5,333 nucleotides of DNA from positions 1 through 5,333 of the forward strand of contig DATBFX010000495.1 of the NCBI GenBank assembly GCA_036558305.1, read 5' to 3'. The DNA is from DATBFX01 sp036558305. GTDB taxonomy: Bacteria > Chloroflexota > Chloroflexia > Thermomicrobiales > UBA6265. The notes under the pieces are model-generated. The model was not told where the DNA came from. It did no database searches and saw only the letters and a program-made list of their open reading frames with translations. Both the position numbers and the translations under genes were made by a program. Shown here in pieces: positions 1 to 5,333 of this stretch (the stretch's first letter is position 1; every line of letters begins with the position of its first letter).

Positions 1-277
1 CCAGGCGGTCGGCCAACCGCCCGACCGGTTCGATCGCCAGGACGCGGCCGTGGGGAGCGACGCGGGTGGCCATCGGGCAGGCGTGGCAGCCGACGTTGGC
101 ACCGGCGTCGATCACGTCGTGGCCGGGCCGCAGCAGCGGGAAGAGGGCGAGTTGGACTTCCGGCTCGAACGCGCCGCCCCGCGCGATCTCCTCCTCGATC
201 GCGTCGCCCGCGCGGACGTGAAACCGGGTGCCGTCCCAGGCCCCCACGACCCGCTTGACCCCGGACGCTGTGGTCAT
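1..277 (-). CDS. FkbM-family SAM-dependent methyltransferase, N-terminal part (gene runs off the left edge)
   Basis: Reading the minus strand from the ATG at 277-275 gives 92 uninterrupted residues (start MTTASGVKRVVGAWDGTRFH) to the window edge. Residues 54-63 read DVIDAGANVG, the glycine-rich SAM-binding motif I in the form typical of FkbM-type methyltransferases. Residues 78-84 read GRVLAIEP, the next strand, whose acidic residue E83 normally binds the SAM ribose hydroxyls. FkbM proteins are Rossmann-fold enzymes, usually O-methyltransferases acting on sugars, polyketides or other small molecules; the substrate here is unknown. The rest of the domain is outside the window. The start is the first ATG in frame; only a weak purine stretch (GGAA) precedes it, so a TTG slightly upstream cannot be excluded. 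C64 and C67 directly follow motif I, where hydrophobic or aromatic residues are more usual. The gene diverges from the operon at 532 and need not be functionally linked to it. The family call is fairly sure; the function is not. Confidence 0.82.
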   Translation of the reverse strand, partial: MTTASGVKRVVGAWDGTRFHVRAGDAIEEEIARGGAFEPEVQLALFPLLRPGHDVIDAGANVGCHACPMATRVAPHGRVLAIEPVGRLADRL

Positions 278-377
278 GGCCAAAGTTCCATCAGGCAAGC
301 GGTCGGGAGATGCTGCGGTCACCCAAACCGGGTCTGTCGCGGCAGTGGAAAGAGATTCGCAATTCTTCGGCCTGCAT

Positions 378-387
378 GGATCGATCC
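378..387. repeat. 10-bp perfect palindrome GGATCGATCC
   Basis: A self-complementary 10-mer without spacer overlaps the -10 box of the left-facing promoter candidate. It could be half of an operator, but a 10-bp palindrome rich in GATC/CGATCG words is not rare in DNA of this composition, so function is only a possibility. Confidence 0.35.
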
Positions 388-412
388 TGGGCCGGTCGGG
401 TTCGCTTGTCAA
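384..412 (-). promoter_or_regulatory. Candidate sigma70-type promoter for the FkbM methyltransferase
   Basis: On the minus strand, a perfect -35 hexamer TTGACA (412 down to 407) is followed after exactly 17 bp by CAGGAT (389 down to 384), which matches only three of six positions of TATAAT. Transcription would begin near 377, giving a leader of about 100 nt. The -35 box lies inside the palindrome at 402-416 and the -10 box overlaps the palindrome at 378-387, an arrangement suited to control by DNA-binding proteins. The weak -10 box limits confidence. Confidence 0.4.
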
Positions 413-416
413 GCGA
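402..416. promoter_or_regulatory. Inverted repeat TCGCTTG-T-CAAGCGA, possible operator
   Basis: Two perfect 7-bp arms flank one central base. The repeat covers the -35 box of the left-facing promoter and sits about 28 bp upstream of the -35 box of the right-facing promoter. A dimeric regulator bound here could repress the methyltransferase and influence the operon. No regulator gene lies in the window to pair with it, so the operator role is inferred from symmetry and position only. Confidence 0.4.
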
Positions 417-443
417 CATCCAACGCCACCCGTGCGGTGCAAT

Positions 444-472
444 TTGACGGTCGTCCCGCCAACCCATAGACT
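444..472 (+). promoter_or_regulatory. Sigma70-type promoter for the four-gene operon
   Basis: TTGACG (444-449, five of six matches to the -35 consensus) is followed after the optimal 17 bp by TAGACT (467-472, four of six matches to TATAAT). Transcription would start near 479, leaving a leader of about 53 nt before the ATG at 532. It is the best promoter match in the intergenic region and is correctly placed and oriented for the operon. Confidence 0.55.
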
Positions 473-478
473 CCCGTG

Positions 479-491
479 CGGGGGTCCCCCG
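479..491. repeat. Inverted repeat CGGGGG-T-CCCCCG at the predicted transcription start
   Basis: A perfect 13-bp inverted repeat begins about 7 bp downstream of the predicted -10 box, that is, at the expected transcription start. As DNA it could be an operator. As RNA it could form a 5-bp all-GC hairpin with a 3-nt loop at the very 5' end of the message. There is no U-tract after it, so it is not an intrinsic terminator. Confidence 0.35.
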
Positions 492-531
492 AGCTACCGA
501 CCCGATTCGACGCGTCCAAAGGGAGAGGTGA

Positions 532-1740
532 ATGGGTTCAGAGGAGGCGAGGGAGCGCGGCTTCGGCACGCTGGCCGTCCACGCCGGTGAGCGCCCCGCG
601 AAACCGGACTTTATCCCGACCGCCACGCCCATCTATCTCTCGACCTCGTTTTCCTACGATGGCGCGGCGACCAGCGAAGCCGTCTTCGGCAACGAGCGGC
701 CGGGCTACGTCTACACACGGTACGGCAACCCGACGACGCGGGCGCTGGAGACGGCGATCGCGGCGCTGGAGGGGACCGACGAAGCGGTCGCGTTCGCCTC
801 CGGCATGGCAGCCATCCACAACGCCGTTCTCAACGAGGTCAAGGCGGGCAGCCGGATCGTCGCCGCGCGCGAGTTGTACGGCGCGTCGTCGGCGGTGCTC
901 GTCAATCTGTTCTCGTCGCTCGACGTCGAGACGACGTTTGTCGACGTCTTCGATCTGGCGGCGACGGCGGCCGTCGTCGAGGAGATCCGGCCGCGCGTCC
1001 TCTTTTTCGAGACGGTCTCCAATCCGCTGGTGCGGGTTGCCGACATTCACGGTCTGGCGGAGATTGCCCGACGTGTGCGGGCGACGGTGATCGTCGACAA
1101 CACCTTTGCCTCGCCCCTCCTGGTCAATCCGATCCGCCACGGCGCCCACGTCGTCGTTCACTCGACCACCAAATACCTCGGGGGTCACGGCGACGTGACC
1201 GGTGGCGCGGTCGCGACCGACGCCGACCGCGCCTACGACCTGCGCGAACTCGCGAAATTGACCGGCGGCATCGCCGGTCCGTTCGAGTCGTGGTTGACCC
1301 TGCGCGGGATCAAGACGCTGCCGTTGCGCGTCAAGCAGCAGTCGGAGAATGCGGCGGCGGTCGCTCGGTGGCTCAGCGCACATCCCAGGATTGCCCGCGT
1401 TCATTACCCGGAACAGGCCGATCTTGGTGCGGCGGCCGACCAGTTCAATTCGGGGCTGCGGGGCGGGATGCTTGCCTTCGAGATCGCGGGGGCAGGATGC
1501 GCGGAGGCGCATCATTTCCTCGATGCCCTCCGCCTCTGCGTCCCCGCGTCGACGTTGGGCGACGTCTTTACGCTGGTGCTCTACCCGCCGATGTCGTCGC
1601 ACCGGGGGATGGAACCGGAGGAGCGGGCGGCGATCGGCATCGGCGACGGTCTCCTCCGGTTGTCCGTCGGCATCGAGAACGTCGAGGACATCATCGCCGA
1701 TCTCGATCAGGCGCTCGAGGCAGTCGATTCGTCGTCTTGA
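532..1740 (+). CDS. Trans-sulfuration family PLP enzyme (cystathionine gamma-synthase / methionine gamma-lyase type)
   Basis: This 402-residue cytoplasmic protein is a full-length member of the Cys/Met-metabolism PLP family (fold type I; usual length about 380-400), whose members make or break C-S bonds at the beta or gamma carbon of amino acids. Visible active-site features are Y61-T-R63 (phosphate contact from the partner subunit), S90-G91-M92 (phosphate loop), Y116 (ring stacking), D189 in VDNTF (pyridine nitrogen), S211-T-T-K214 in STTKYLGGHGDVTGG (K214 forms the Schiff base) and R376 in LRLSVG (substrate carboxylate). The residue after LYG is A118, where classical methionine gamma-lyases carry a catalytic cysteine, so that activity is not supported. 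The C-terminal segment reads TLGDVFTLVLYPPMSSHR, unlike the SLGGxESL...PxxMTH of textbook cystathionine synthases and lyases. The ATG at 532 has the purine-rich GGGAGAGG (521-528) just upstream. It is the first gene of the operon, 54 bp ahead of the next. Family certain; reaction unresolved among synthase, lyase and sulfhydrylase. Confidence 0.93.
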   Translation: MGSEEARERGFGTLAVHAGERPAKPDFIPTATPIYLSTSFSYDGAATSEAVFGNERPGYVYTRYGNPTTRALETAIAALEGTDEAVAFASGMAAIHNAVLNEVKAGSRIVAARELYGASSAVLVNLFSSLDVETTFVDVFDLAATAAVVEEIRPRVLFFETVSNPLVRVADIHGLAEIARRVRATVIVDNTFASPLLVNPIRHGAHVVVHSTTKYLGGHGDVTGGAVATDADRAYDLRELAKLTGGIAGPFESWLTLRGIKTLPLRVKQQSENAAAVARWLSAHPRIARVHYPEQADLGAAADQFNSGLRGGMLAFEIAGAGCAEAHHFLDALRLCVPASTLGDVFTLVLYPPMSSHRGMEPEERAAIGIGDGLLRLSVGIENVEDIIADLDQALEAVDSSS

Positions 1741-1781
1741 GGCGTTATTCGCGTCGGAAGCAAGGCTACGTGGAAACGATC

Positions 1782-1787
1782 AAGGAG
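1782..1787 (+). promoter_or_regulatory. Ribosome-binding site fixing a GTG start
   Basis: AAGGAG lies 7 nt before the GTG at 1795, ideal Shine-Dalgarno spacing. This supports GTG 1795 over the ATG at 1816, which has no comparable site. The preceding 1741-1781 stretch shows neither terminator nor promoter, which agrees with read-through from the upstream gene. Confidence 0.7.
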
Positions 1788-1794
1788 CAAGATA

Positions 1795-2994
1795 GTGGCG
1801 ATTGCGGCGGTGGCGATGGATGCGAAACTGGCCGGTTTGCGTGACCAGCTGCCGGCGGTGGAACGGACGGCCTACCTCAATGCGGGGACCAACGGTCCGC
1901 TGCCCGTGGTGGCGCACGAGGCGCTCGTCGCGGCGTCCCAGTCGGAATTGGAGTGGGGCCGGATCGGACCGGGGATATCCGAAGGGGCGACCGCGGACCG
2001 GAAGCGACTGCGCGCCCAGATCGCCGCCATCTTCGGCGCCGACGCCGACGAGATCGCGTTGATGCGCAGCACGACCGAAGGGCTCAACGTCGCAATCTTC
2101 GGACTCGACTGGCAGCGCGGCGACGAGGTCATTACCGCGAACCTGGAACACGGCGGGCTCTTCTCGCCGCTCGGTCTGCTGGCGCACCGGCACGGGGTCG
2201 CCATTCGCACCGTCGATCTCGGCTACGGGGACGGCGACGTGGTCGCGCAGCTCGCGGCGGCGATCACGCCGCGGACCCGTGTGATCGCAATCTCGCACCT
2301 CCAGTGGTCGTCGGGGGCGATCATGCCGCTGCGGGAGCTGGCCGCCGAGGCGAGGCACCGCGGGATCGTCACGATCGTCGATGCGGCGCAGGCGGCCGGT
2401 CAAATCCCGGTCGACCTCCACGATCTGGGCGTCGATGCCTACGCGCTCTCCGGTCAGAAGTGGCTGTGCGGTCCGGGCGGTTCCGGTGCGCTCTACGTGC
2501 GGCGGGAAAGCCTGGCGCTGACCCGTCCGACCTACATCCGCTACGGCGGATTCGACCCGACCGGATTCGTCTTGCCGCGCGCCGGCGCCGAACGCTACGA
2601 GATGGGCGAAATCTACAATCCGGCGACGCGGGCGCAGGCCGCGGCTCTTCGCTGGCTAGTCGACGAGGTCGGACTCGATTGGGCGTACCGGCGGATCGCC
2701 TCGCTCGGCAAGCGATGTTGGGAAGGCTTGCGAGAAGTGCCGGGCGTCTCGGTGATCACGCCGGCCGACCGGATGGCCGGTATCGTCTGTTTCAACGTCG
2801 GCGGTTGGCCCGCCAAAGCGGTCGCCGATGCGCTTGGGCAGCGCGGTTTCATCATCCGCCACGTCGATCAACCGCCGTGCCCGGTGAGCGTCCGGGTCTC
2901 GACCGGGTGGTGGAATTCCGAGGACGAGATCGACGGTTTCGTCGCCGCCGTTCGCGAGTTGAGCCAAGAACCGCCGATGGTGGATCACGGGTGA
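1795..2994 (+). CDS. Aminotransferase class V-fold PLP enzyme (SufS / isopenicillin N epimerase-like), probable lyase
   Basis: The 399-residue product has the full class V pattern: an N-terminal substrate segment with AYLNAGTNGPLP (26-37), the phosphate loop S92-T-T-E-G96, N116-L-E-H119 (H119 stacks on PLP), VDAAQAAG (195-202; D196 binds the pyridine nitrogen, Q199 the ring hydroxyl), SGQKW with Schiff-base lysine K222, then a GPGGSGALYV strand. The C-terminal domain ends with SVRVSTGWWNSEDEID (365-380), including the substrate-binding arginine R367. Cysteine desulfurases of the SufS type carry a longer loop with a catalytic cysteine (HHC) before this segment. Here the loop is reduced to RHVDQPPCPV, and C362 is displaced, so desulfurase activity is doubtful. 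Relatives without that cysteine include C-S lyases (EgtE-like), kynureninase-like enzymes and epimerases. The GTG start is set by AAGGAG 7 nt upstream. It lies between the trans-sulfuration enzyme and the deacetylase-family gene (13-bp gap). Fold certain; substrate unknown. Confidence 0.9.
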   Translation: MAIAAVAMDAKLAGLRDQLPAVERTAYLNAGTNGPLPVVAHEALVAASQSELEWGRIGPGISEGATADRKRLRAQIAAIFGADADEIALMRSTTEGLNVAIFGLDWQRGDEVITANLEHGGLFSPLGLLAHRHGVAIRTVDLGYGDGDVVAQLAAAITPRTRVIAISHLQWSSGAIMPLRELAAEARHRGIVTIVDAAQAAGQIPVDLHDLGVDAYALSGQKWLCGPGGSGALYVRRESLALTRPTYIRYGGFDPTGFVLPRAGAERYEMGEIYNPATRAQAAALRWLVDEVGLDWAYRRIASLGKRCWEGLREVPGVSVITPADRMAGIVCFNVGGWPAKAVADALGQRGFIIRHVDQPPCPVSVRVSTGWWNSEDEIDGFVAAVRELSQEPPMVDHG

Positions 2995-3007
2995 GGGGAG
3001 GAGCGGG

Positions 3008-3844
3008 ATGACCGACGGCGCGGTGCAGGCGCCAATCTGGCCGGCAGGGTATCGGGCGGCGCTCTGCCTGACCTTCGATGTCGACGGCCACTACGCGGAG
3101 GCCAATTACCGACAACCGGACGAGACGTACTGGTTGTCGCAGACCGCGTACGATCCGGTCGGCGTCGCCCGCATCCTCGATTTGCTGGCCGACACCGGCG
3201 TGCCGGCGACCTTCTGTTGGGTCGGACGGGTCGCCGAGGATCGGCCGGATCTGGTCGAGCGGGCGGTCGCCGAAGGGCACGAAATCGCGCTGCACTCCTG
3301 GGACCACCGCTACTACAGCCGGATGAGCGACGACGAGCAGCGAAGCGACATGCTCAAGACGTTCGAGACGCTCTCCAACCTCGCCAAGACGACGCCGACC
3401 GGGCACAAGACGGCGGGGTGGCGGTTCAACGAGTTTACCCACCGGCTGGCCCAAGAACTCGGGCTCGACTGGGTGATGGACATCCCGACCGGCGATCTGC
3501 CGGAGTTGATGCAACCCGATCCGTTGCGCCCGCCGCTGGTCCAACTCCCGCCGGCCTGGTTGTACGACGACTACAACTTCTTCGTCGATCGCACCGTCGC
3601 CCCCCAGCAAACCTTCGAGTTCTGGCGGGACGATCTCGACGTCTTGCGCAGCGAAGGCAAGCTGATGTGCCTGACGATGCACCCGTTCGTCAGCGGTCGC
3701 CCCGGTCCCTCGCGGGCGCTGGCCCGCCTGGTCGACCACGCGATCGACGCCGGCGATGTCTGGATCGCCCGCGCCGATCACATCGCGCGCTGGTGGCTGG
3801 AACAGCACGCGGACCCCGACGGACAAGGAGGAGACGCGGCGTGA
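3008..3844 (+). CDS. Polysaccharide deacetylase (NodB-homology) family hydrolase, cytoplasmic PuuE/PgdA-like
   Basis: The 278-residue protein starts at ATG 3008 after GGGGAGGAG (2995-3003). WPAGYRAALCLTFDVD (11-26) gives the first NodB motif: D24 as the likely catalytic base and D26 as metal ligand. GHEIALHSWDH (90-100) gives the second: H96 and H100 as metal ligands. Later, PTGHKTAGWRFNEFT (130-144) corresponds to motif 3 and LTMHPFVSGRPG (222-233) to the late histidine motif (H225), followed by VWIARADHIARWW near the end. No signal peptide or membrane segment is present, so it should act in the cytoplasm rather than on cell wall. Its architecture resembles the PuuE-type (allantoinase/cyclic imide hydrolase) and Helicobacter PgdA-type branch, in which several members hydrolyse small cyclic amides instead of glycans. 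The arginine usual in motif 3 (GxRxP) appears as K134, which may change substrate choice. The stop overlaps the next gene's GTG by 4 bp. Family sure; small-molecule amide hydrolysis is inferred from location and context. Confidence 0.88.
   Translation: MTDGAVQAPIWPAGYRAALCLTFDVDGHYAEANYRQPDETYWLSQTAYDPVGVARILDLLADTGVPATFCWVGRVAEDRPDLVERAVAEGHEIALHSWDHRYYSRMSDDEQRSDMLKTFETLSNLAKTTPTGHKTAGWRFNEFTHRLAQELGLDWVMDIPTGDLPELMQPDPLRPPLVQLPPAWLYDDYNFFVDRTVAPQQTFEFWRDDLDVLRSEGKLMCLTMHPFVSGRPGPSRALARLVDHAIDAGDVWIARADHIARWWLEQHADPDGQGGDAA
3825..3833 (+). promoter_or_regulatory. Strong ribosome-binding site for the amidohydrolase GTG start
   Basis: AAGGAGGAG, inside the end of the deacetylase-family gene, is followed after 7 nt by GTG 3841. 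It decides the start of the amidohydrolase, which would otherwise have no early ATG before codon 15. Together with the GTGA stop-start overlap it indicates translational coupling of the two hydrolases. Confidence 0.75.
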
Positions 3845-5333
3845 CCGGCGATCTGCTCCTGGTCAACGGCCGCCTCATCACGATGGACGCGACCCGGCCG
3901 GCGGCGTCCGCGCTCGCGATTCGCGCCGGCCGGATCGTCGCGGTTGGTGACGAGGCCGAGGCGCGGCAGGCCGCGGCTCCCGGTGCCGAAGTGATCGACC
4001 TCGCGGGCCGGACCGCCACTCCCGGTCTCAACGACGCGCACGCACACCCGATGGCCGTCGGTTTCGCGCTGGCGGATCTCGACCTCGGGACACCACCGAA
4101 CCGGTCGATCAGTGATTTGGTGGCACTGGTCGAGGAGACGGCGAAGGCGCGTAAGACGGGGACCTGGATCGTCGGACGTGGCTACGACCAGGCGCGTTTG
4201 CGGGAACAGCGGCATCCAACGCGGCACGACCTGGACGCTGTGGCACCGGACCATCCGGTTCTCCTGATCCGCGCCTGCCACCACATCGGCGTCGCCAACA
4301 GCCGGGCGCTTGCGCTCGTGGGAATCACGGCATCGACGCCCGACCCCGACGGTGGCACGATCGATCGCGACGAGCACGGCGAACCGACCGGGGTGTTACG
4401 CGAGACGGCCTTCGAGCGGGCTCGGGCGACGATCGGCGAACCGACCGAAGACCAGATCGCCGAGGCGCTCGTGCTCGGTGGCAAGGCCTTCCTCGCCAGC
4501 GGCGTGACCAGCGCGGTCGAGGCAGGAATCGGCCGCCCCGAGCAATTGCGCGCCTACCAGCGACTGCGGCGGGAAGACCGGCTGCCGGTTCGCTCGTACC
4601 TGATGATGCTGATCGACGAGACACTCGACGATCTGGTGGCGCTCGGTGTCAGGACCGGTCTCGGCGACGAACGGCTGCGGATCGGTCCCGCCAAACTCTT
4701 CAGCGACGGCAGCATCGGCGGGCGGACGGCGCGGATGCGGCGACCGTACGAGGGGCAGCCGGACAACGTCGGTCTCTGGATGATGCCGGAAGCCGACCTG
4801 AAGGCGAAGGTCCTCAAGGCGCACCGCGCGGGTTTCCAGGTCGGTATCCACGCCATCGGCGATGCGGCGATCGACCTCGTGCTCGATGCCTACGAGGAGG
4901 CGATGCGCGACGACCCACGTCCCAGCCCCCGACATCGGATCGAACACTGCTCGATCGTGGACGAGGCGACCATCGCCCGAATCGCGCGGTTGGGGGTCAT
5001 CCCCATACCGGGCACGTCATTCCTGTACCACTTCCGGGACGCCTACATCCAGAACCTCGGCTACGAACGGCTGCGCTACACCTACGGGATGGCGAGTTTT
5101 GCCCGGCACGGGGTGATCGCGGCGGCGAGCACCGACGCGCCCGTCGTCCCCACGAGTGCGACCGTCGGTCTCCAGACGATGATAACGCGGCGCGACGTCG
5201 ATGGCGCCGAGGTCTGGCCGGAGGAAACCGTCTCGCTCGACGAGGCGATCCGTGCCTACACGGTCAACGGCGCCCATGCCTCATTCGAGGAGGGAATCAA
5301 GGGAACGTTGGCACCAGGCATGCTGGGAGACGT
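3841..5333 (+). CDS. YtcJ-like metal-dependent amidohydrolase, C-terminus cut by the window edge
   Basis: Translation from GTG 3841 stays open for 497 codons to the edge; relatives are roughly 530-550 residues, so perhaps 40 are missing. The N-terminal composite-sandwich strand (LLLVNGRLITMD) leads to TPGLNDAHAHP (60-70), where H67 and H69 are the first metal ligands. The TIM-barrel then shows AKLFSDGSIGG (284-294; K285 occupies the lysine position of subtype-III-like amidohydrolases), IHAIGDAA (336-343; H337), RHRIEHCS (364-371; H369) and STDAPVVP (430-437; D432, the catalytic acid). The end of the visible part (NGAHASFEEGIKGTLAPGMLGD) begins the return to the sandwich domain. This set of motifs is that of the YtcJ/NfdA group, which includes N-substituted formamide deformylase; most members are uncharacterised. 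No signal peptide is seen. It is translationally coupled to the deacetylase-family gene by a 4-bp overlap, so the two hydrolases are probably made in step. Family call strong; substrate unknown. Confidence 0.9.
   Translation, partial: MTGDLLLVNGRLITMDATRPAASALAIRAGRIVAVGDEAEARQAAAPGAEVIDLAGRTATPGLNDAHAHPMAVGFALADLDLGTPPNRSISDLVALVEETAKARKTGTWIVGRGYDQARLREQRHPTRHDLDAVAPDHPVLLIRACHHIGVANSRALALVGITASTPDPDGGTIDRDEHGEPTGVLRETAFERARATIGEPTEDQIAEALVLGGKAFLASGVTSAVEAGIGRPEQLRAYQRLRREDRLPVRSYLMMLIDETLDDLVALGVRTGLGDERLRIGPAKLFSDGSIGGRTARMRRPYEGQPDNVGLWMMPEADLKAKVLKAHRAGFQVGIHAIGDAAIDLVLDAYEEAMRDDPRPSPRHRIEHCSIVDEATIARIARLGVIPIPGTSFLYHFRDAYIQNLGYERLRYTYGMASFARHGVIAAASTDAPVVPTSATVGLQTMITRRDVDGAEVWPEETVSLDEAIRAYTVNGAHASFEEGIKGTLAPGMLGD

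Larger units (their letters stand above)
278..531. other. Divergent intergenic region, 254 bp
   Basis: This stretch separates the left-facing methyltransferase from the right-facing operon. Short open frames cross it, but none has a ribosome-binding site or recognisable protein content, so I see no gene. It is less G+C-rich than the flanking genes around 340-445. It contains two back-to-back promoter candidates and three short perfect palindromes, listed separately. I looked for a SAM-type or other riboswitch ahead of the PLP gene and saw no convincing conserved core; the predicted leader is only about 50 nt. Confidence 0.7.

Noticed and set aside
50..469. Plus-strand open frame of 139 codons across the left edge and the intergenic region
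   Set aside because: The minus strand over 1-277 encodes clear FkbM methyltransferase motifs, and this frame has no recognisable protein content.
473..531. SAM- or cobalamin-type riboswitch in the leader of the trans-sulfuration gene
   Set aside because: The predicted leader is only about 53 nt and shows no recognisable conserved riboswitch core, only a short GC hairpin.
538..1602. Long minus-strand open frame of 354 codons opposite the trans-sulfuration enzyme gene
   Set aside because: Its translation is arginine-rich and low in recognisable motifs, and it mirrors a strongly conserved gene. Long antisense open frames are expected in G+C-rich DNA.
1741..1794. Terminator or internal promoter between the two PLP genes
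   Set aside because: No GC-rich hairpin with a T-tract and no credible -35/-10 pair is visible in these 54 bases.
1953..3011. Plus-strand open frame of 352 codons in another frame of the class V PLP gene
   Set aside because: The product is extremely arginine- and glycine-rich, as out-of-frame reading of GC-rich codons gives. The overlapping frame encodes a complete PLP enzyme.
2852..3826. Minus-strand open frame of 324 codons opposite the deacetylase-family gene
   Set aside because: It has no family motifs and no ribosome-binding site, and it lies opposite a gene with intact NodB motifs; it is a composition artefact.

Overview
The window is G+C-rich DNA, with a strong preference for G or C at third codon positions, two GTG starts and tightly packed genes. 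It looks like bacterial chromosome. The mix of protein families (a trans-sulfuration PLP enzyme with a PxMSSHR-type C-terminus, a class V aminotransferase-fold enzyme, a NodB-type deacetylase and a YtcJ-type amidohydrolase) would suit a Chloroflexota/Thermomicrobia-like or actinobacterial genome. That placement is an impression, not a demonstrated assignment. No mobile element, CRISPR array, tRNA or rRNA is visible.

Layout. Bases 1-277, minus strand: the N-terminal 92 residues of an FkbM-type SAM-dependent methyltransferase running off the left edge. Bases 278-531: a divergent intergenic region. It holds a good sigma70-like promoter facing right (TTGACG-17 bp-TAGACT), a plausible promoter facing left (TTGACA-17 bp-CAGGAT) and three perfect palindromes lying on or next to these elements. 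Bases 532-5333, plus strand: four genes with gaps of 54 bp, 13 bp and then a 4-bp overlap, very probably one operon. They are (1) a cystathionine gamma-synthase/methionine gamma-lyase family PLP enzyme; (2) an aminotransferase class V (SufS/isopenicillin-epimerase-like fold) PLP enzyme without the usual desulfurase cysteine loop; (3) a cytoplasmic polysaccharide-deacetylase (NodB/PuuE-like) family hydrolase; and (4) a YtcJ-like metal-dependent amidohydrolase cut by the right edge.

Taken together, two fold-type-I PLP enzymes are co-transcribed with two metal-dependent hydrolases of families that act on C-N bonds. No signal peptides are seen. The simplest reading is a cytoplasmic catabolic or salvage pathway for a nitrogen-containing, possibly sulfur-containing, small molecule: the hydrolases would open or deacylate an amide, imide or cyclic amide and the PLP enzymes would process the released amino acid. 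The substrate cannot be read from the sequence, and I do not recognise the gene set as a named pathway.
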